Below, piece after piece: positions 22,068 through 33,990 of a stretch of 64,000 nt of DNA. This stretch comes from Pomphorhynchus laevis (lineage: Eukaryota > Acanthocephala > Palaeacanthocephala > Echinorhynchida > Pomphorhynchidae), in assembly GCA_012934845.2 (NCBI GenBank), contig WNNJ02003225.1, positions 124,001 through 188,000 on the forward strand, in the 5' to 3' direction. The first letter of the stretch is position 1. Each line of letters starts with the position of its first letter. A model generated the notes under the pieces. The model searched no databases. It was not told the DNA's origin and saw only the letters and a program-made list of their open reading frames with translations. A program made the translations under genes and the position numbers.

Positions 22068-25000
22068 ATGGCAAAGAGAAAGCTAACTAAAAATATCGAC
22101 CAGCAACTCAAGTCCGTCAAGGAAACTTACATCGAAAAGCAAATTGGAAATGCGACAACAAGAACTGCAATGTTTGGACTCACGTTGCCATTCCTTTCAC
22201 TGACGAGGACAACGTTTTAAATCGGAATTTCCTCTGCGGCTTCTGTTGTGCTGCCCTCGTAGGTAAGCTAATGAAGAATGACCACTCAAACGGTGGAGAC
22301 GTTCTGGAACGCTAACGAAACAGAGTTGTGCTCAATAAATGAACTTGATGATATCTCTCAGTCGACTCAGATCGCTGTTATACATGGACCATCAACAAAC
22401 GACAAAATATCTTCCAAGCTATCGTCGTCATCCGTTTGCTTACTAACTCCGTCATCTATAAATCCCGTTTTGAAACTTCTCTCACATACACTCCTCATTT
22501 AACTACGGATAAAACTTCCCAAATCTTTATCTTCCTAACAATGCAAACAGTATAGGCCTTCATATCGTACCTCATTTTTCCTATTCATCCCCAAATCTAA
22601 ATAAATCTCATAACTCTTTCTTCTCTTCACGTACTCCTTACTCTACCTCCGCCGTATCACTTTTCAATAATTCACATCCTTCCGACCAAATTATCTCCAG
22701 TAACATCTCCGTTCAACCGATTCAACAATCCACTCCTGTCACACATGCTCCAACCGTATCACCTTTCAATAATTTACATCCTTCCGTCAAAATCATCTCC
22801 AGTAACATCTCCGATCAACCGATTCAACACTCCACTCCTGTCACACATGCTCCAAACTATCTTAAATCTTCACTTAGCACCACTGTCATCCCCACGTTGA
22901 TCTGCTCTTCTGCCTCTACTACTACCAGGTCTGTCCGTTCATCACTTCTACGTAATCGTTTTCCTAAGCGCGATCAATGCATTATCATATTTAATTTAAA
23001 GCTTTCCGAATCTGCTTCTCCTCAATATCGCCTCGATGATGATGTATCTGCTTTCAGGTCTATCCTAGCAAGCATTCTTCCTGATGATAATCCATCCCTC
23101 TTCAATAATATCGCTCCTGTATCTTTGATCCGTTTAAACAAATCCACTAAATCCAATCATCTCAGTCCTACACTCCTAAAAATCGTTTTCCAACATAGTT
23201 CACAGGCATCCTTGGTACTCTCCCAACGGTTTTAACTTCTTACCACTTCGTCTACTTGTCGTATCTTTCCTGACTGCTCCCCTTCTGATATTACCCAGCT
23301 CAATTTAGCTCGTATTGAGAAACATTGACGTGAAACAAACGGCGAGTCATCCTTATCTATACGTCAAATCAACGGAAATTTTCACGTTGTACACACAAGG
23401 CCAAAAATTCGATGGCGTCCCATCTCTCCCCCTTGTCTTCTTCGCTAGTCGATCTCGCTCCTTAGCATACTTTTCGTCTTAGTCTATTCAACACTCGCTC
23501 CATTCTACATAAAGCTGATATGCTCCTCGATAACTTCGATCAACTATCTATCGATATTCTCTGCATTACCGAATCCTGGCACTATGACTCCGACGATCTT
23601 GCTATCCGTCGTCTATGACGCTCTGGTTGTTCTCTAGTTGAATCAGCTCGTTTAATTGCCTCTGATACATTTACTGATTCTAACCATGGCGGTATTGTTG
23701 CCATTGTTCGTCACCCAATGTCTCTACGTAAAATCAACGTTAACATCCGTTACACCTCGTTCGAATTACTCATATACAGATTATCAACTCCTTTCTCTCT
23801 GGAACTTGTGATTGTATACCGTTTAGGTGCAGTTGCCCCCTCACGTATCTTCTTTAACGACCTTGCAGATCTAATGTCTCACTGTTCATTGTCTTATACT
23901 CCTTCTTTTGTTCTCGGTGACTTTAACATTCGTCTTGATCGCCCGGCTGACTCTGACTCTATCACTTTAACTAATCTTTTTTTCTGATTTTAACTATAAA
24001 TTACTTTCAACAAGCCCAACTCATATTCTCGGCAGTGTTCTCGACATCATTGCTGTTTTTAACTGCTTCAATGACTATACCTCCTTGTCAATTACTGATC
24101 CTGGTTTGTCCGATCATTTCCTTGTCACTCGTACTCTTACTCATCCCCATCCTCCTTCTCCGCCTTTACCATTATTCACACCAAGTCGACCCTGGAAACT
24201 TCTCGATATCCCTATTCTCTGCACAGCCTTACTCAATTCTTCACTCTTTTCACTTCCTCTTAACTATCTCTCCCGATGATCTCTGCATTCTGTTTGATTC
24301 TGAACTTACGTCGATCCTCAATAACCTTCTGCCTAGTCGACTTCGACGTTCTCAGCGCTTGCGCCATGCTCCCTGTTTCGACTCTGATTGTAGTCTTTCT
24401 AAGCGTCGACTCCGTCACTCTTTACGTATGTATAATCGCTTTCTTAAACGTTCTCCCACCTCACTCACTCCAAATCTCCGTGATTCCTACTTTTCTCTAC
24501 GCCGTTCACATATTATTCTTATACGTACTAAACGTACTATCTTTTGGCGAAATCAACTCGAGTCATCTTCCAACTCTAAATCTCATTGGAAAATCTTAAA
24601 CTCAATTCTTTCACGATCATCTACCCCTTGTAATATAAATCCTGATGAATTTTCTTCTTATCTACAAACTAAGCTATCTAATTTACTTTCCCTACTATCC
24701 ATAGCCCCCTTGTAGCCACTCTTCTCTTTAAATACTTCCCTCCAAGTACTATTCCACCTTCTTCCCGTTTCGTCTGATGAAGTTTCTTCAGTTATGCTGT
24801 CATTACCTAATAAAACCTCTCCTTCTTACCCAATTCCCACTCACTTGCTTAAAAATATCTGCTCATCTATCTTACCCTTCCTAACCACATTGTTCAACTC
24901 GTCCATCCGTCGCCGTACATTTCCTTCTATCTGAAAATGCGCCACCGTTCGTCCTCTCATCAAAAAGCAATCTCTTGACTCCTCACTACCATCTTCGTAC

Positions 25001-26300
25001 CGTCCTATTTCACTTCTTCCAACTCTCTCTAAACTCCTTGAGCGTATCGTTCTTAAGCAAGTTAATACATATCTCTTTTCCTCCAACTTATTTCCTCCCT
25101 TCCAAGCTGCTTTTTGAACTAATCACTCTACTGAAATTGCCTGTCTAATAGTTTACAAATGACTTACTCATATCGCGCGATCATAAATTATGTAGTGTTA
25201 TATTTTCTCTTGATCTATCGTCTGCTTTTGACATCGTCGATCACTCGATTCTTCTCCATTGCCTTCGTCATGATTATGGCTTCTCTTTACCCACTGTATC
25301 ATGGTTTTCTTTATATTTATCAAACCGCACATTTCGCGTCTATTGTAACTCTTCTCTCCCATGCTTCATCCATCCCGACCTGTGTTCCACAAGGCTTCGT
25401 ATTAGGCACTATGCTTTTCTCTCTTCTTATCGGGAACTTGTCTTCGATTTTTCATACATTTAACTTCCATGTTACGCAATATGCTGATGACATTCTCATC
25501 TATGCTCACGCACCTGCTTATCGTATTCACGATCTTAGTGTTACTGCTTCCGACTGTCTTGTCTCAATTTTTAATCATCTTTCTTCCTCTCGCCTTTCTC
25601 TGAATCCTGATAAATCCAAAATTATGTGGATCCTACCTCGACGCTTCGGCTTATATCCTCCCTCCGTATCATTCAATTCTACAATCCCTCCTATCGTTGA
25701 TAATCTTGTTTTCCTAGGCTTACATTTCTAAACCGACTTTCACTTAAACCTTTCGTTAGAGATAAAGTAGGCTCATCTACCTTGATACTCCGCAACCTCC
25801 GTCAAGTTCGTAGATTGATCGATTTCCCTTCTTGTATGACTCTCATATCTTCTCTCCTTTTTCTAGACTCGATTATTGTCTTAGTCTATTTTCCAACTCA
25901 CCTAAATCCACTCTTCTTCCCCTACAACGCATCGTCAATGCAGCAGTCCGAATTCTCCTCCGTCTTTTCGCCTTATAACTTCTCATACCCCTTCATTTCT
26001 CGATAATTCTCGTACTGTGTACTGTGCTCTGCGTTCCCGTAATTCCCTTCTTTTACATTTCCCAAACTACTCCACCTCTTTTGACTTCCGCTCCTACATT
26101 GTGGCTGCTCCTCTCTTGTGGAATCATCTGCACATTCATATCCGCCAATCAACATCAATGTGTGCTTCAAACGCCAAATCCAATTCCATTTCAACAATTA
26201 ACTAATCAATCTATGACTTTTGCTGTTCTTTTTTGTTAGTGTTCATGTAAGCGTGCATTTGGCACGCATTTGCCACGTTTAATAAATTATTATTATATTA
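22068..26300 (+). mobile_element. LINE-A copy 4, near full length, degenerate
   Basis: An ATG at 22068 begins ORF1 (MAKRKLTKNIDQQL). After a frame change the Cys motif reads KCDNKNCNVWT...FLCGFCCAA (22155-22260). The RRM-like domain is at 22950-23230 (CIIIFNLKL...ILPDDNPSLFNNI). The ORF2 endonuclease starts near 23470 (FNTRSILHKADML...DILCITESWH) and reaches FVLGDFNIRLDRP near 23910. RT runs from about 24730, with CVPQGFVLGTMLF at 25380 and TQYADDILIYAHAPAYRI at 25475, and the thumb reaches 25730. The 3' end has GCGTGCATTTGGCACGCATT (26251-26270), a hairpin with GCGTGC/GCACGC arms, then an ATT-rich tail. Multiple frameshifts make it inactive. Confidence 0.88.
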
Positions 26301-26599
26301 TTAATGTGTGCAGCGCTTATCTGCTTTTACACAGGTGAAATTTCTGCATGAAGCAGCAGAGCTGCCATAACAGCAGCGTGTTGTCATAGTAGTAGATCTC
26401 ACCTTGTCCGCAACAGCTGAACTCGATAGAACTCGATGGAACTGAATAGTAAGAAACACGTGATACATTCTGTCTCAGTAAATGTTTTTTAGTAGAATTG
26501 GTTGTAATCAGATTAAACACTTAGAACGTTTTTATTTGACGCTTTTTTTTGTCAATTTCGACAATATTGACAAAAAAATTGACAATTTTTTAACCAGAA
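26301..26599. other. Unassigned sequence between LINE-A and PLE-like ends
   Basis: GC-richer patch at 26310-26470 without a recognisable domain; the 67-residue minus frame there looks incidental. Near 26550-26590 GTCAATTT/AAATTGAC-type words form short inverted repeats. Confidence 0.35.
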
Positions 26600-26785
26600 T
26601 TTTATTTTATTTGATAGCATAGCAGTTCCTCCTGATGAACTATAATCCTTATTCTGATACATCGTATGTTATTTATTAGTCAATCCATACAAATTGATTT
26701 TAAATTTAAATTTTAAATTTCAATTTGATATTAGTTAAAATGTAATAAAATTATTTATTATTTATTATTTATTATTTAATTAAAT
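26600..26785 (+). repeat. PLE-like non-coding end, plus copy
   Basis: GATAGCATAGCAGTTCCTCC, TGATGAACTATAATCCTTAT, GATACATCGTATG and TTAGTCAATCC mark the family's non-coding module, followed by the characteristic AT tail. It meets an opposite-strand copy near 26785. Confidence 0.65.
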
Positions 26786-27490
26786 CAGCTAACTGAGTCT
26801 ACTTATTTAATATAATTATAAAATAAACAAAACAATAATGCTAAATCAAAATTTTATAATTAAATAATAAAATAAATAATTGTTATAAGATTTTTTATAA
26901 TTTAAATCAATTTATATTTATAACAAGTTAAAATTTAAACAGTTACGAATTACAACAAAATAACAAAAATGTCAAAGAAATAGTTAACCTCTTCGTATAA
27001 TGTCCATAACTGATAGCGTTAGACTTCCTCCTCTTCGTTATCACTTGATTTAAATCAAGTTAAAATAAAAAAATGAAATTTAAAATAAAAGTCATTTTTA
27101 TGAATTGACTAATAAATAACAGACGTTGTATCAAAATAAGGATTAGGAACCATCAGGAGCAACTGCTATGCTATTAGGTTTCGGCCCCTATTCATCCACC
27201 CAACATAGCAGCGGGTTAAAATACGTGCTAAGGACGTATTTCCTCTGATTAAATTTTATTAATAATAATTAATCTTATTCTAATGTAAACAACATTAGAA
27301 TAAGATAATTAAGTATCCTATTCTAATACAAAGTATGTTATTTATTATCCATCCATAAAAAATGAAGTTAAATAAAGAATGAAGTTAAAATAAAATCAAA
27401 TTAAAATAAAAAATTGAAATTGAAAATAAAAGTCATTTTTATGAATTGACTAATAAATAACACACGCTGTATCAGAATAAGGATTAGAGG
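26786..27490 (-). repeat. PLE-like non-coding end, minus copy with later duplication
   Basis: Begins with AAATCAGCTAACTGAGTCTA (family terminus, inverse of TAGACTCAGTTAACTGATCT). It passes through an unrelated 110-base patch (26942-27060) and then shows the module inverted: TTCATGAATTGACTAATAAA-type, GATTAGGAACC, GCTATGCTATTAGGTTTCGG, CCCAACATAGCAGCGG and ACGTATTTCCTCTGATTAAA. A second inverted tail (27360-27490) repeats the AT end and the TGACTAATAAATAACA word. The boundary with the following plus-type terminus (27540-27570) is unclear. Confidence 0.6.
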
Positions 27491-27740
27491 TCAATTTGAA
27501 TTTTATTTAGAATTATTTTAAATTTATAAATAATATAAAACACGTAGACTCAGTATGCTGATCTGATTTAGCATATAATATATAATTTATTATATATCCG
27601 TAAACATTTTACACTTAAAAAAATTAAATTTATTTTTTTATAATATTTTGATACATTATATATTTTACTATTTTTATATTTTATTTTATTTTTCCAGAAA
27701 CTAATTTAATTTTGGTTAATGACCGGACTTTGACAACATT

Positions 27741-27895
27741 TTGATACTCTATATTATTAAAAGCATGTCTTAGCCTTAGGGCTTTTTGGACGGATCAGAA
27801 GGAAAAATACTGATTTGATACTTTATATTATTATTCACAACACGTCAGCCTCATGGCTTTTTATACAAATCAGAATTAAAAAAAGAGAAATTATT
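27741..27895 (+). repeat. Two tandem 75-bp units upstream of LINE-B
   Basis: TTTTGATACTCTATATTATT...TTAGGGCTTTTTGGACGGATCAG is followed by TTTGATACTTTATATTATTA...CATGGCTTTTTATACAAATCAG. A third, related segment stands at 32050-32085, immediately after the LINE-B 3' tail. They could be the promoter-bearing monomers of the LINE-B 5' UTR. Confidence 0.6.
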
Positions 27896-28017
27896 TTTTC
27901 CTATAAGTTAACTAAATTCGAGGAAATCGATTACTTAAATATCTTCAATTATTTATTTTTCACAACGATTGAAAAATACTTATTAATAAAAATATTTATT
28001 TTCACAACGATTGTCAT

Positions 28018-29010
28018 GTGTGGACAAGTGTTTCAGTTCCCGGGGAAAAGAAAACAGCTCTGTCTAATGCATCTTTCTACTGCGGGTACTGCTGCGCATC
28101 TTTGATAAATGATTTGAAGACGGAATCTACCCCCTTGGTTGTCGGTCAGTCGAGTTGTAATTCTCTTGGACCCATATCAGCTCCACCAATTCCAAAAAGC
28201 ATAAGTGCCGGTCAAAGTAAGGAAGTTCTTATTTCCAAATCTACTAAGAATGTTGAAAATTCCAGTCATAGTGATGGAAGCTATTCTAACTCTATATATC
28301 CCTCCTCAAGTCTTAACTCTATATATCCATCATCAAGTCTTGCAAATAATCCAATCAATATAGATTTAACTGTAGAGGGTGAGACTGTAGCCATGGATGT
28401 TCCAGTGCATTTACCTGATGTTACTAATGATGAAAATACATATTGTCAGGTTTTGAATCATGGTCACATGTCTGATAATGGGACTGTCAAAAAGAAGGAA
28501 CAAGCGTCAACGATAAGTCAACATATACTATCCGCAGTGTCACGTGACAGTCTCGAATTGCAAATTGGTAATAATAGGAAACACACCGCTGATCGATGTA
28601 GATCTGTTATTCTGGCCAATGTAAGAGAATCTTTATTTGAGAACGCACAAGTACGTCTTAACGAGGACGTCCAGAGTGTGAGATTTATATTGACGCAGGT
28701 ACTTGGTTCTTGCAATGTGGATATTGTCAAACTTGTTAAACTCGTTGCATTATTTCGACTGGGTAAGCGTGATACACTTAGTAATAGGCCGCGTTTACTC
28801 AAGGCCGTATTTAGAGAGCAGTCACATGCTGAGTTAATTCTTCGGAATTCATATCGTTTAAAAGGATCCCATGTTAGTCTCTTAAAAGATCTTGACGCTC
28901 TTCAAAGGGAGAAATTGTCTCGAGCTAAGAAAGAACTTGCATCTCGTGTTGCACTTGGTGAGAGCAATCTATGTGTGCAAAATTTTCAAGTAGTGAGGCG
29001 ACGCATTTGA
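28018..29010 (+). CDS. LINE-B ORF1 protein (Cys motif plus RRM-like domain)
   Basis: 330 residues read from a GTG codon; the frame is open upstream to about 27972 without an ATG, so the true start is uncertain. N-terminus: NDCHVWTSVSVP then FYCGYCCASLI, the same Cys/VWT/CGYC pattern as LINE-A. Residues 60-170 are Ser/Asn-rich with a duplicated SIYPSSSL segment. Residues 190-330 are an ORF1p RRM-like and basic C-terminal region (RCRSVILANVRESLFENAQV, KLVALFRLGKRD, ELILRNSYRLKGSHVSLLKD). Family ORF1 proteins bind RNA in the retrotransposition particle. The end overlaps ORF2 by about 40 bases. Confidence 0.75.
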   Translation: MWTSVSVPGEKKTALSNASFYCGYCCASLINDLKTESTPLVVGQSSCNSLGPISAPPIPKSISAGQSKEVLISKSTKNVENSSHSDGSYSNSIYPSSSLNSIYPSSSLANNPINIDLTVEGETVAMDVPVHLPDVTNDENTYCQVLNHGHMSDNGTVKKKEQASTISQHILSAVSRDSLELQIGNNRKHTADRCRSVILANVRESLFENAQVRLNEDVQSVRFILTQVLGSCNVDIVKLVKLVALFRLGKRDTLSNRPRLLKAVFREQSHAELILRNSYRLKGSHVSLLKDLDALQREKLSRAKKELASRVALGESNLCVQNFQVVRRRI

Positions 29011-31961
29011 ATCAGTTGGTCCCCATTAGATGTATCGCCTCTCATGAATGTGGAGGGTTTTGGCAAGGTCTTACAGCATATAAGTGCCTAGCTGATTTGG
29101 GATCTGAAGTGTGTCAGATTGCTAGAGATGATATTATTACTCGCACTGGTGTGAATAAAAGTCATAGTATATTTTATTGTAATGTTCGGAGCTTGTTACA
29201 GAAAGTCGATGAGCTAAAGTTTAGGATCGAGTCTGTTAATCCCATTATAGTTGGTATTACAGAATCTTGGCTTAATTGTGATGTATCCGATGCTGAGGTA
29301 TCCATCCCAGGCTATTCTTTGTTCCGTAGTGATCGGATAGGGGGTAGGGGTGGTGGCGTAGCTCTCTTTATGAGAGACGAAGTTAAGGTGCGCGTTTTGA
29401 GTAAGTCGTCTATTGATAGAGTTGAGAGTTTGTGGTGTCAGGTGAAGTTTGATAACAGCTCACCCATCATACTGGGTCTTGTGTATCGTGCTCCTAAGGC
29501 AATATCTAAGAAACTCATTGAAGAGATAGAGTTGTATACGCGAGGAGATTGTGATACTGTGATAATTGGGGATCTGAATATGCCAGATGTTGAATGGACT
29601 TCGAATACGGTTCTTCCTACTTGTGATAGTGAATCTTGTGACCTTATGGAGTGTTTTGCTTATTGTGGTCTTGCTCAGTTTGTTGATGTACATACTCGCT
29701 TTTCAAGTTGTAGTTCTTCCCTGCTTGATCTTTGCCTATCGACAAACAGTCAATTAATCAGTAGTATCCAATATGATTCGCCTGTTGGTTTGTCTGATCA
29801 CTGTGTAGTTAAAGTTTTGCTTAATATACAAATAAGGGTGTTTCATCATGCTCGGTACAAACGTCAGATTAATGTTTTTCGGGCGAACTATGATGTTATT
29901 ACATCAAAGCTGCATAGAGTAAGTTGGCCTGATCCGGCTGTTGTCGGAGTTGACGAGGCCTGGGATCATTTTCGCGTGACGCTTTATTCTCTAATGGTAA
30001 AATTCTCACCTTTGAAGTCTAAGACTAGTCGGAAAAGCGCTCATTGGTTTGATACTGAGCTGGCTACTGCGATGAAGGCTCGTGACTTCAGTTTCAAATG
30101 CTTTAAGGGTGGGTTTTGTGAATATGGTGTTTATAAGCAGGCGAGAAATTTCTTCAATTCTTTAAAGCGACATAAGCGCTATTTATTTGAAAATGGTCTA
30201 GCTCATAGTTGTAGACATGATCCCAAAGCTCTCTTTCTATATGTGAATAGTAGTAGGAACGCTAATAAAACAATTGGCCAATATTTTGATAGCGTTATTG
30301 AAGACGACCTTGCTGAGATGTTCTCAAGGCATTTTTACTTGTACAAAGAGACTACAAACGAGTATTCTGAACCTATCCAGAACAGTGAGACGATAAGAGG
30401 TGCTAGTGTTTCATATCCTAGTTTAGACATAGCTAATTTGATAACTCCTGAGAAAGTTTTAGCTGAACTGCATCGTCTTAAAGAGACAAACTCCAAAGGT
30501 GCTGATTTGTTACCTTCGATATATCTTCGTCGAATAGCAGACTCAATATATACACCACTTTGTAACATATTTCGACAATCTATTATTGATACGAATCTTC
30601 CAAAAGAGTGGAAACAATCGATCATTCACCCCATCTTCAAAAAGGGTGATAGATCTTCAGTAGACAATTATAGACCAGTAAGTATTACTTGCTTATGTTG
30701 TAGAATGTTAGAGCGAATTATACATGGTTATATGGTCAAGTTTTATAGTGAGAATAATGTAATAGCTTCTGAGCAACATGGTTTCCGTAAGGGTTATTCG
30801 ACAGTTACTAATCTACTCGCTGCCCATCTTGATTGGTCAGCTAATAAAGCCGTATCAATTGCTACTGACATCATATTCTTCGATTTCTCTAAGGCATTTG
30901 ACAGAGTAGACCATAGACTCCTCCTAAATAAACTAGAGAAAAGTGGCATTCCATTTTTGCTTGTTAGATGGATTGAATCGTTTTTAAGCAATCGTAGTTA
31001 TTGTGTGCATGTAGATAATTTTTACTCTTCTTCGCGGCCATGTAATATAGGGGTGCCTCAAGGTTCAGTATTGGGTCCATTGTTATTTAGTGTCTACATC
31101 AACGATATCCCGGAATTTATTGATTCTCGGATGCTTTTATATGCAGACGATTTGAAAATCTGGCGGGCAATTCGTTCACCCAATGATATAGTTAAACTGC
31201 AACGGGATATCGACGAAGTCGAAAATTGAGCTCTGCTCAATAGGTTGATTGTAAATATATCAAAATGCAAACATTTACGTGTTCGTGGCGGAAATGCTCA
31301 ATCTTTAGTTAATTATAGATTTCAAAGCAGTGATATAGAACGAGTGAACAAATATAAGGACTTGGGAGTGTGGATAAACAGTGATTTGAGTACCGTCACA
31401 CATACTGAACATGCTTGTTCAAATGCGTTGGGGATAATCGGTCAACTTCGACGCACTTTCATTTCACTCAATCAATTTGCCCTACGTCCGCTAATCTTTG
31501 CTCATGTGTTGAGCCGTCTTCTATATGCTGCGCCGTGTGTGTATCCCCAAAATTCAAAAGAACATATTAGTTCAGAGAGGGTACTTCATAGAGCTACCAA
31601 GCTAGCACCGCAACTGAAATTTTTGTCGTACCCTGATCGATTAAAAGCACTTAGACTTGAGACTGTCACGTGGACCCGCCGGTACATCGATATGAGTATG
31701 GTCTGGCAAATTCTGAATGATTTGGATCATCCACTTCGAGATTGCCTTCATTTGCGCTCATCCAATATCCTCCGATGCCATGGTTTAACCCTGCGACGTG
31801 AAAGGATAAGAAAATCACGAGCTGTTCAATTTGATCGGCGAGTTGTATCTCTGTGGAATAGGCTTGGAGAGTCAACAGTGTGCAGTAGCAATATCAACGA
31901 ATTCAAAAAGAAATTACAGATGGAGGATGCCATGGGGAAAGCTGCTTTTCCGTATTTGTGA
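28971..31961 (+). CDS. LINE-B ORF2: AP endonuclease and reverse transcriptase, one in-frame stop
   Basis: Open from ATG 28971 to a TGA at 31227-31229, then in the same frame to 31961, about 996 residues in all. Endonuclease: FYCNVRSL (about residue 67), GITESW, GLVYRAP, IIGDLNMPDVEW and GLSDHC (about 274). RT: FFDFSKAFDRVDH (about 637), GVPQGSVLGPLLFSVYINDI (about 694) and LLYADDLKIW (about 722). The thumb and C-terminal LINE region follow, including VVSLWNRLGES. CR1/L2-like by endonuclease-RT order and motifs. The stop stands where a Trp codon would read through (EVEN-x-ALLNRL), so this copy is one base change away from an open ORF2 and is probably young. Confidence 0.9.
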
Positions 31962-32093
31962 TACTTTTATTATATTTTCTTTTTTTCTGCAGTGAACCAG
32001 CCAATTAAGCCAGGCTTTTATGTGCTGTTGAAACATTAATAATAATAATTTAGCCGTAGGGCTTTTTATACAAATCATAAGAAAGATAAAAAA

Positions 32094-33990
32094 ATAGGCA
32101 GCTATCAGCCGCTTCCCCCGAATAGGGAATGAGAGTCTGACCGAATTTAATACCTACCTCTCTTCGCAAGCTACCGGGATTTTATCAATTACCTATAAAG
32201 GTAGAATTTATTGCCCCACTCCGACAAAACTCAAGACCCTTGCACACCTGCTTCATTCACCCAATCTCTCTGCTTCTGCGCGTCAGGTTCTCTCGAAAGA
32301 ATACTGGAGCACTAGATATAGGTTCCAGCTGGGTAAGGATAGGGCTAGCATTGCTTCCCTTAATCCAGCCCGGTCTTCCTTCTGGAAGATATTCAAGAAA
32401 GAGAAGTCTGTCTCTTGGAAGGAGAGAGCTTCTGGTTGGATAGGCAGTATCGGTCTGGATAAAGTTTTGGAAGAGTCACTAGCCCTACATAATTATGGAG
32501 CCACGCAATCACCGCAACCAATCCCGCCTTGGGGAGACTTCAGGAGTAGGGATGTCTCAGTTCCTGAGATTCTCAACGCCTGGGGGCCTCTTCCGGGCAC
32601 CTCCAAAACCATCGCTCCACTCTCTTCTCGGGTCTGTCAGCTTCTGACTGCCGATCAAAGGAGAGAAGTGGCCGTCACCATGCTTTTAGCATCACCTTCT
32701 GATGTAGCAGGCATCAATATTAGTAAGAGAATTTTTATCCATAAGAGAAATCCTGTTCGCTCTCCAAAAGACCTGCGGCCCATCTCGATACAAAATTCCC
32801 TCGTTTCGATCTACGAAAAAGCGCTTGCGCGTAGAATCCGCGACCATTTAACTAGGCATCACTTAATCCCACCTGGTTTTCATGGGTTCGTTAAAGGGCG
32901 CTCGGTACATTCTGCAGTATGTGAGGTGCAGCAGTTCTGTCGGGAGAACCGTCATCAATTAGTTGTGGCTGTTTTCTTAGACTTTTCGGCTGCATTTGAC
33001 CGTATCTCCATTCCCTTCGTTATCTCTTCTCTTAGGTCCTTAGGGTTGCCTGCGAGAATTGTTAACAGGGTGGAGATACTGCTGTATACCAAGCGGTTCT
33101 ACTATGAAGACGACCCTGATGCGCGTCAGTTCTACCCCATTACAGGAGTGCCTCAAGGCTCCCCACTTTCTCCTATCTTATATCTTGCTGCCTCCATACA
33201 ACTTTTCAAAATTTTCAAACGTGAAAAACGTCTTGTGGTATATGCTGATGATACCACAGCCCTATTCACTGGACGTAGGTGCAAAGACGTAGTCTCCGAC
33301 ATCAGCCAATTCTTTTTAAGATTAAAAGACCAGCTTCCCCAGTCCAATCTTATTGTAAACTCCGCCAAATCGCAGGTGGTAGTTTTTCATGGCGCCCCTG
33401 CGACGAGGAAAAAGCTTAAGAGATTAGCAATCTCTGCCTTATCCTCCATTATGCCCAACGACCAAATCCCCTCCTTCACTAGTCGAGTAAGATACCTTGG
33501 GTTCACTGTGACCGTGAACTGGTCGGCCAAGTCTGACCTGGATAGACTTAAACGTATCCTGAAGAGAGCTAGATGGGCCCTGAAACGGGCCCAACATCTG
33601 TCATTAAAGGAGGTAACTCAGGTGCGCCTTTGGGGCACCTGGGCTATTTCGGGGTTAGTCTTCTTCTCGAGAGGACGTCCCCCTGAGCAAAGACTAATGT
33701 TCTTGAAGCTACTCGTGTCCCGCTTACCTGACATCGTCCGTCGCGAGTGGATCCTTCGGGGGGTGGCAGACCCCGGGTGGTTCACTCGTAAGGCGGCGTG
33801 CTGGATCGGTTCTAGGGATCAGATTCCCCTAGAGCTATAAACATGGAGGAGACCTGAAGAAGTTAGTGAAGTAATGTTACTTATTGACTACTTTTCTTTT
33901 CTGTAATTTTTCTTCCTTATTCTCTCCCCCATCGGGGAATGTTTATTTAGTATTAAGAAAATCTTTATCTTTATCTTTATAAAAAAATAA
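32094..33990 (+). mobile_element. LINE-C, 5'-truncated, open RT frame
   Basis: The frame is open from about 32094 (just after a TAG) to the stop at 33838-33840, about 580 codons, although the first in-frame start I count is a TTG at 32467. RT blocks: SPKDLRPISIQNSLVSIYEK (32770), FHGFVKGRSVH (32880), VFLDFSAAFDRIS (32975), GVPQGSPLSPILYL (33148) and VVYADDTTALF (33236). No endonuclease is present, so the 5' part is missing. The 3' UTR has a CCCATCGGGG hairpin and ends in ATCTTT repeats. Clade uncertain; the RT recalls Jockey/R1- or R2-like LINEs. The lack of stops suggests recent insertion. Confidence 0.85.

Larger units (their letters stand above)
27741..32052 (+). mobile_element. LINE-B, nearly complete CR1/L2-like retrotransposon
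   Basis: Holds the tandem leader units, ORF1 and ORF2. The short 3' UTR is TTCTGCAGTGAACCAGCC..GCCAGGCTTTTATGTGC, with a small AGCC/GGCT hairpin, and ends in a TAA-rich tail (ATTAATAATAATAATT). The 5' boundary is approximate. No target-site duplication could be fixed because of the repeats around it. Confidence 0.85.
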
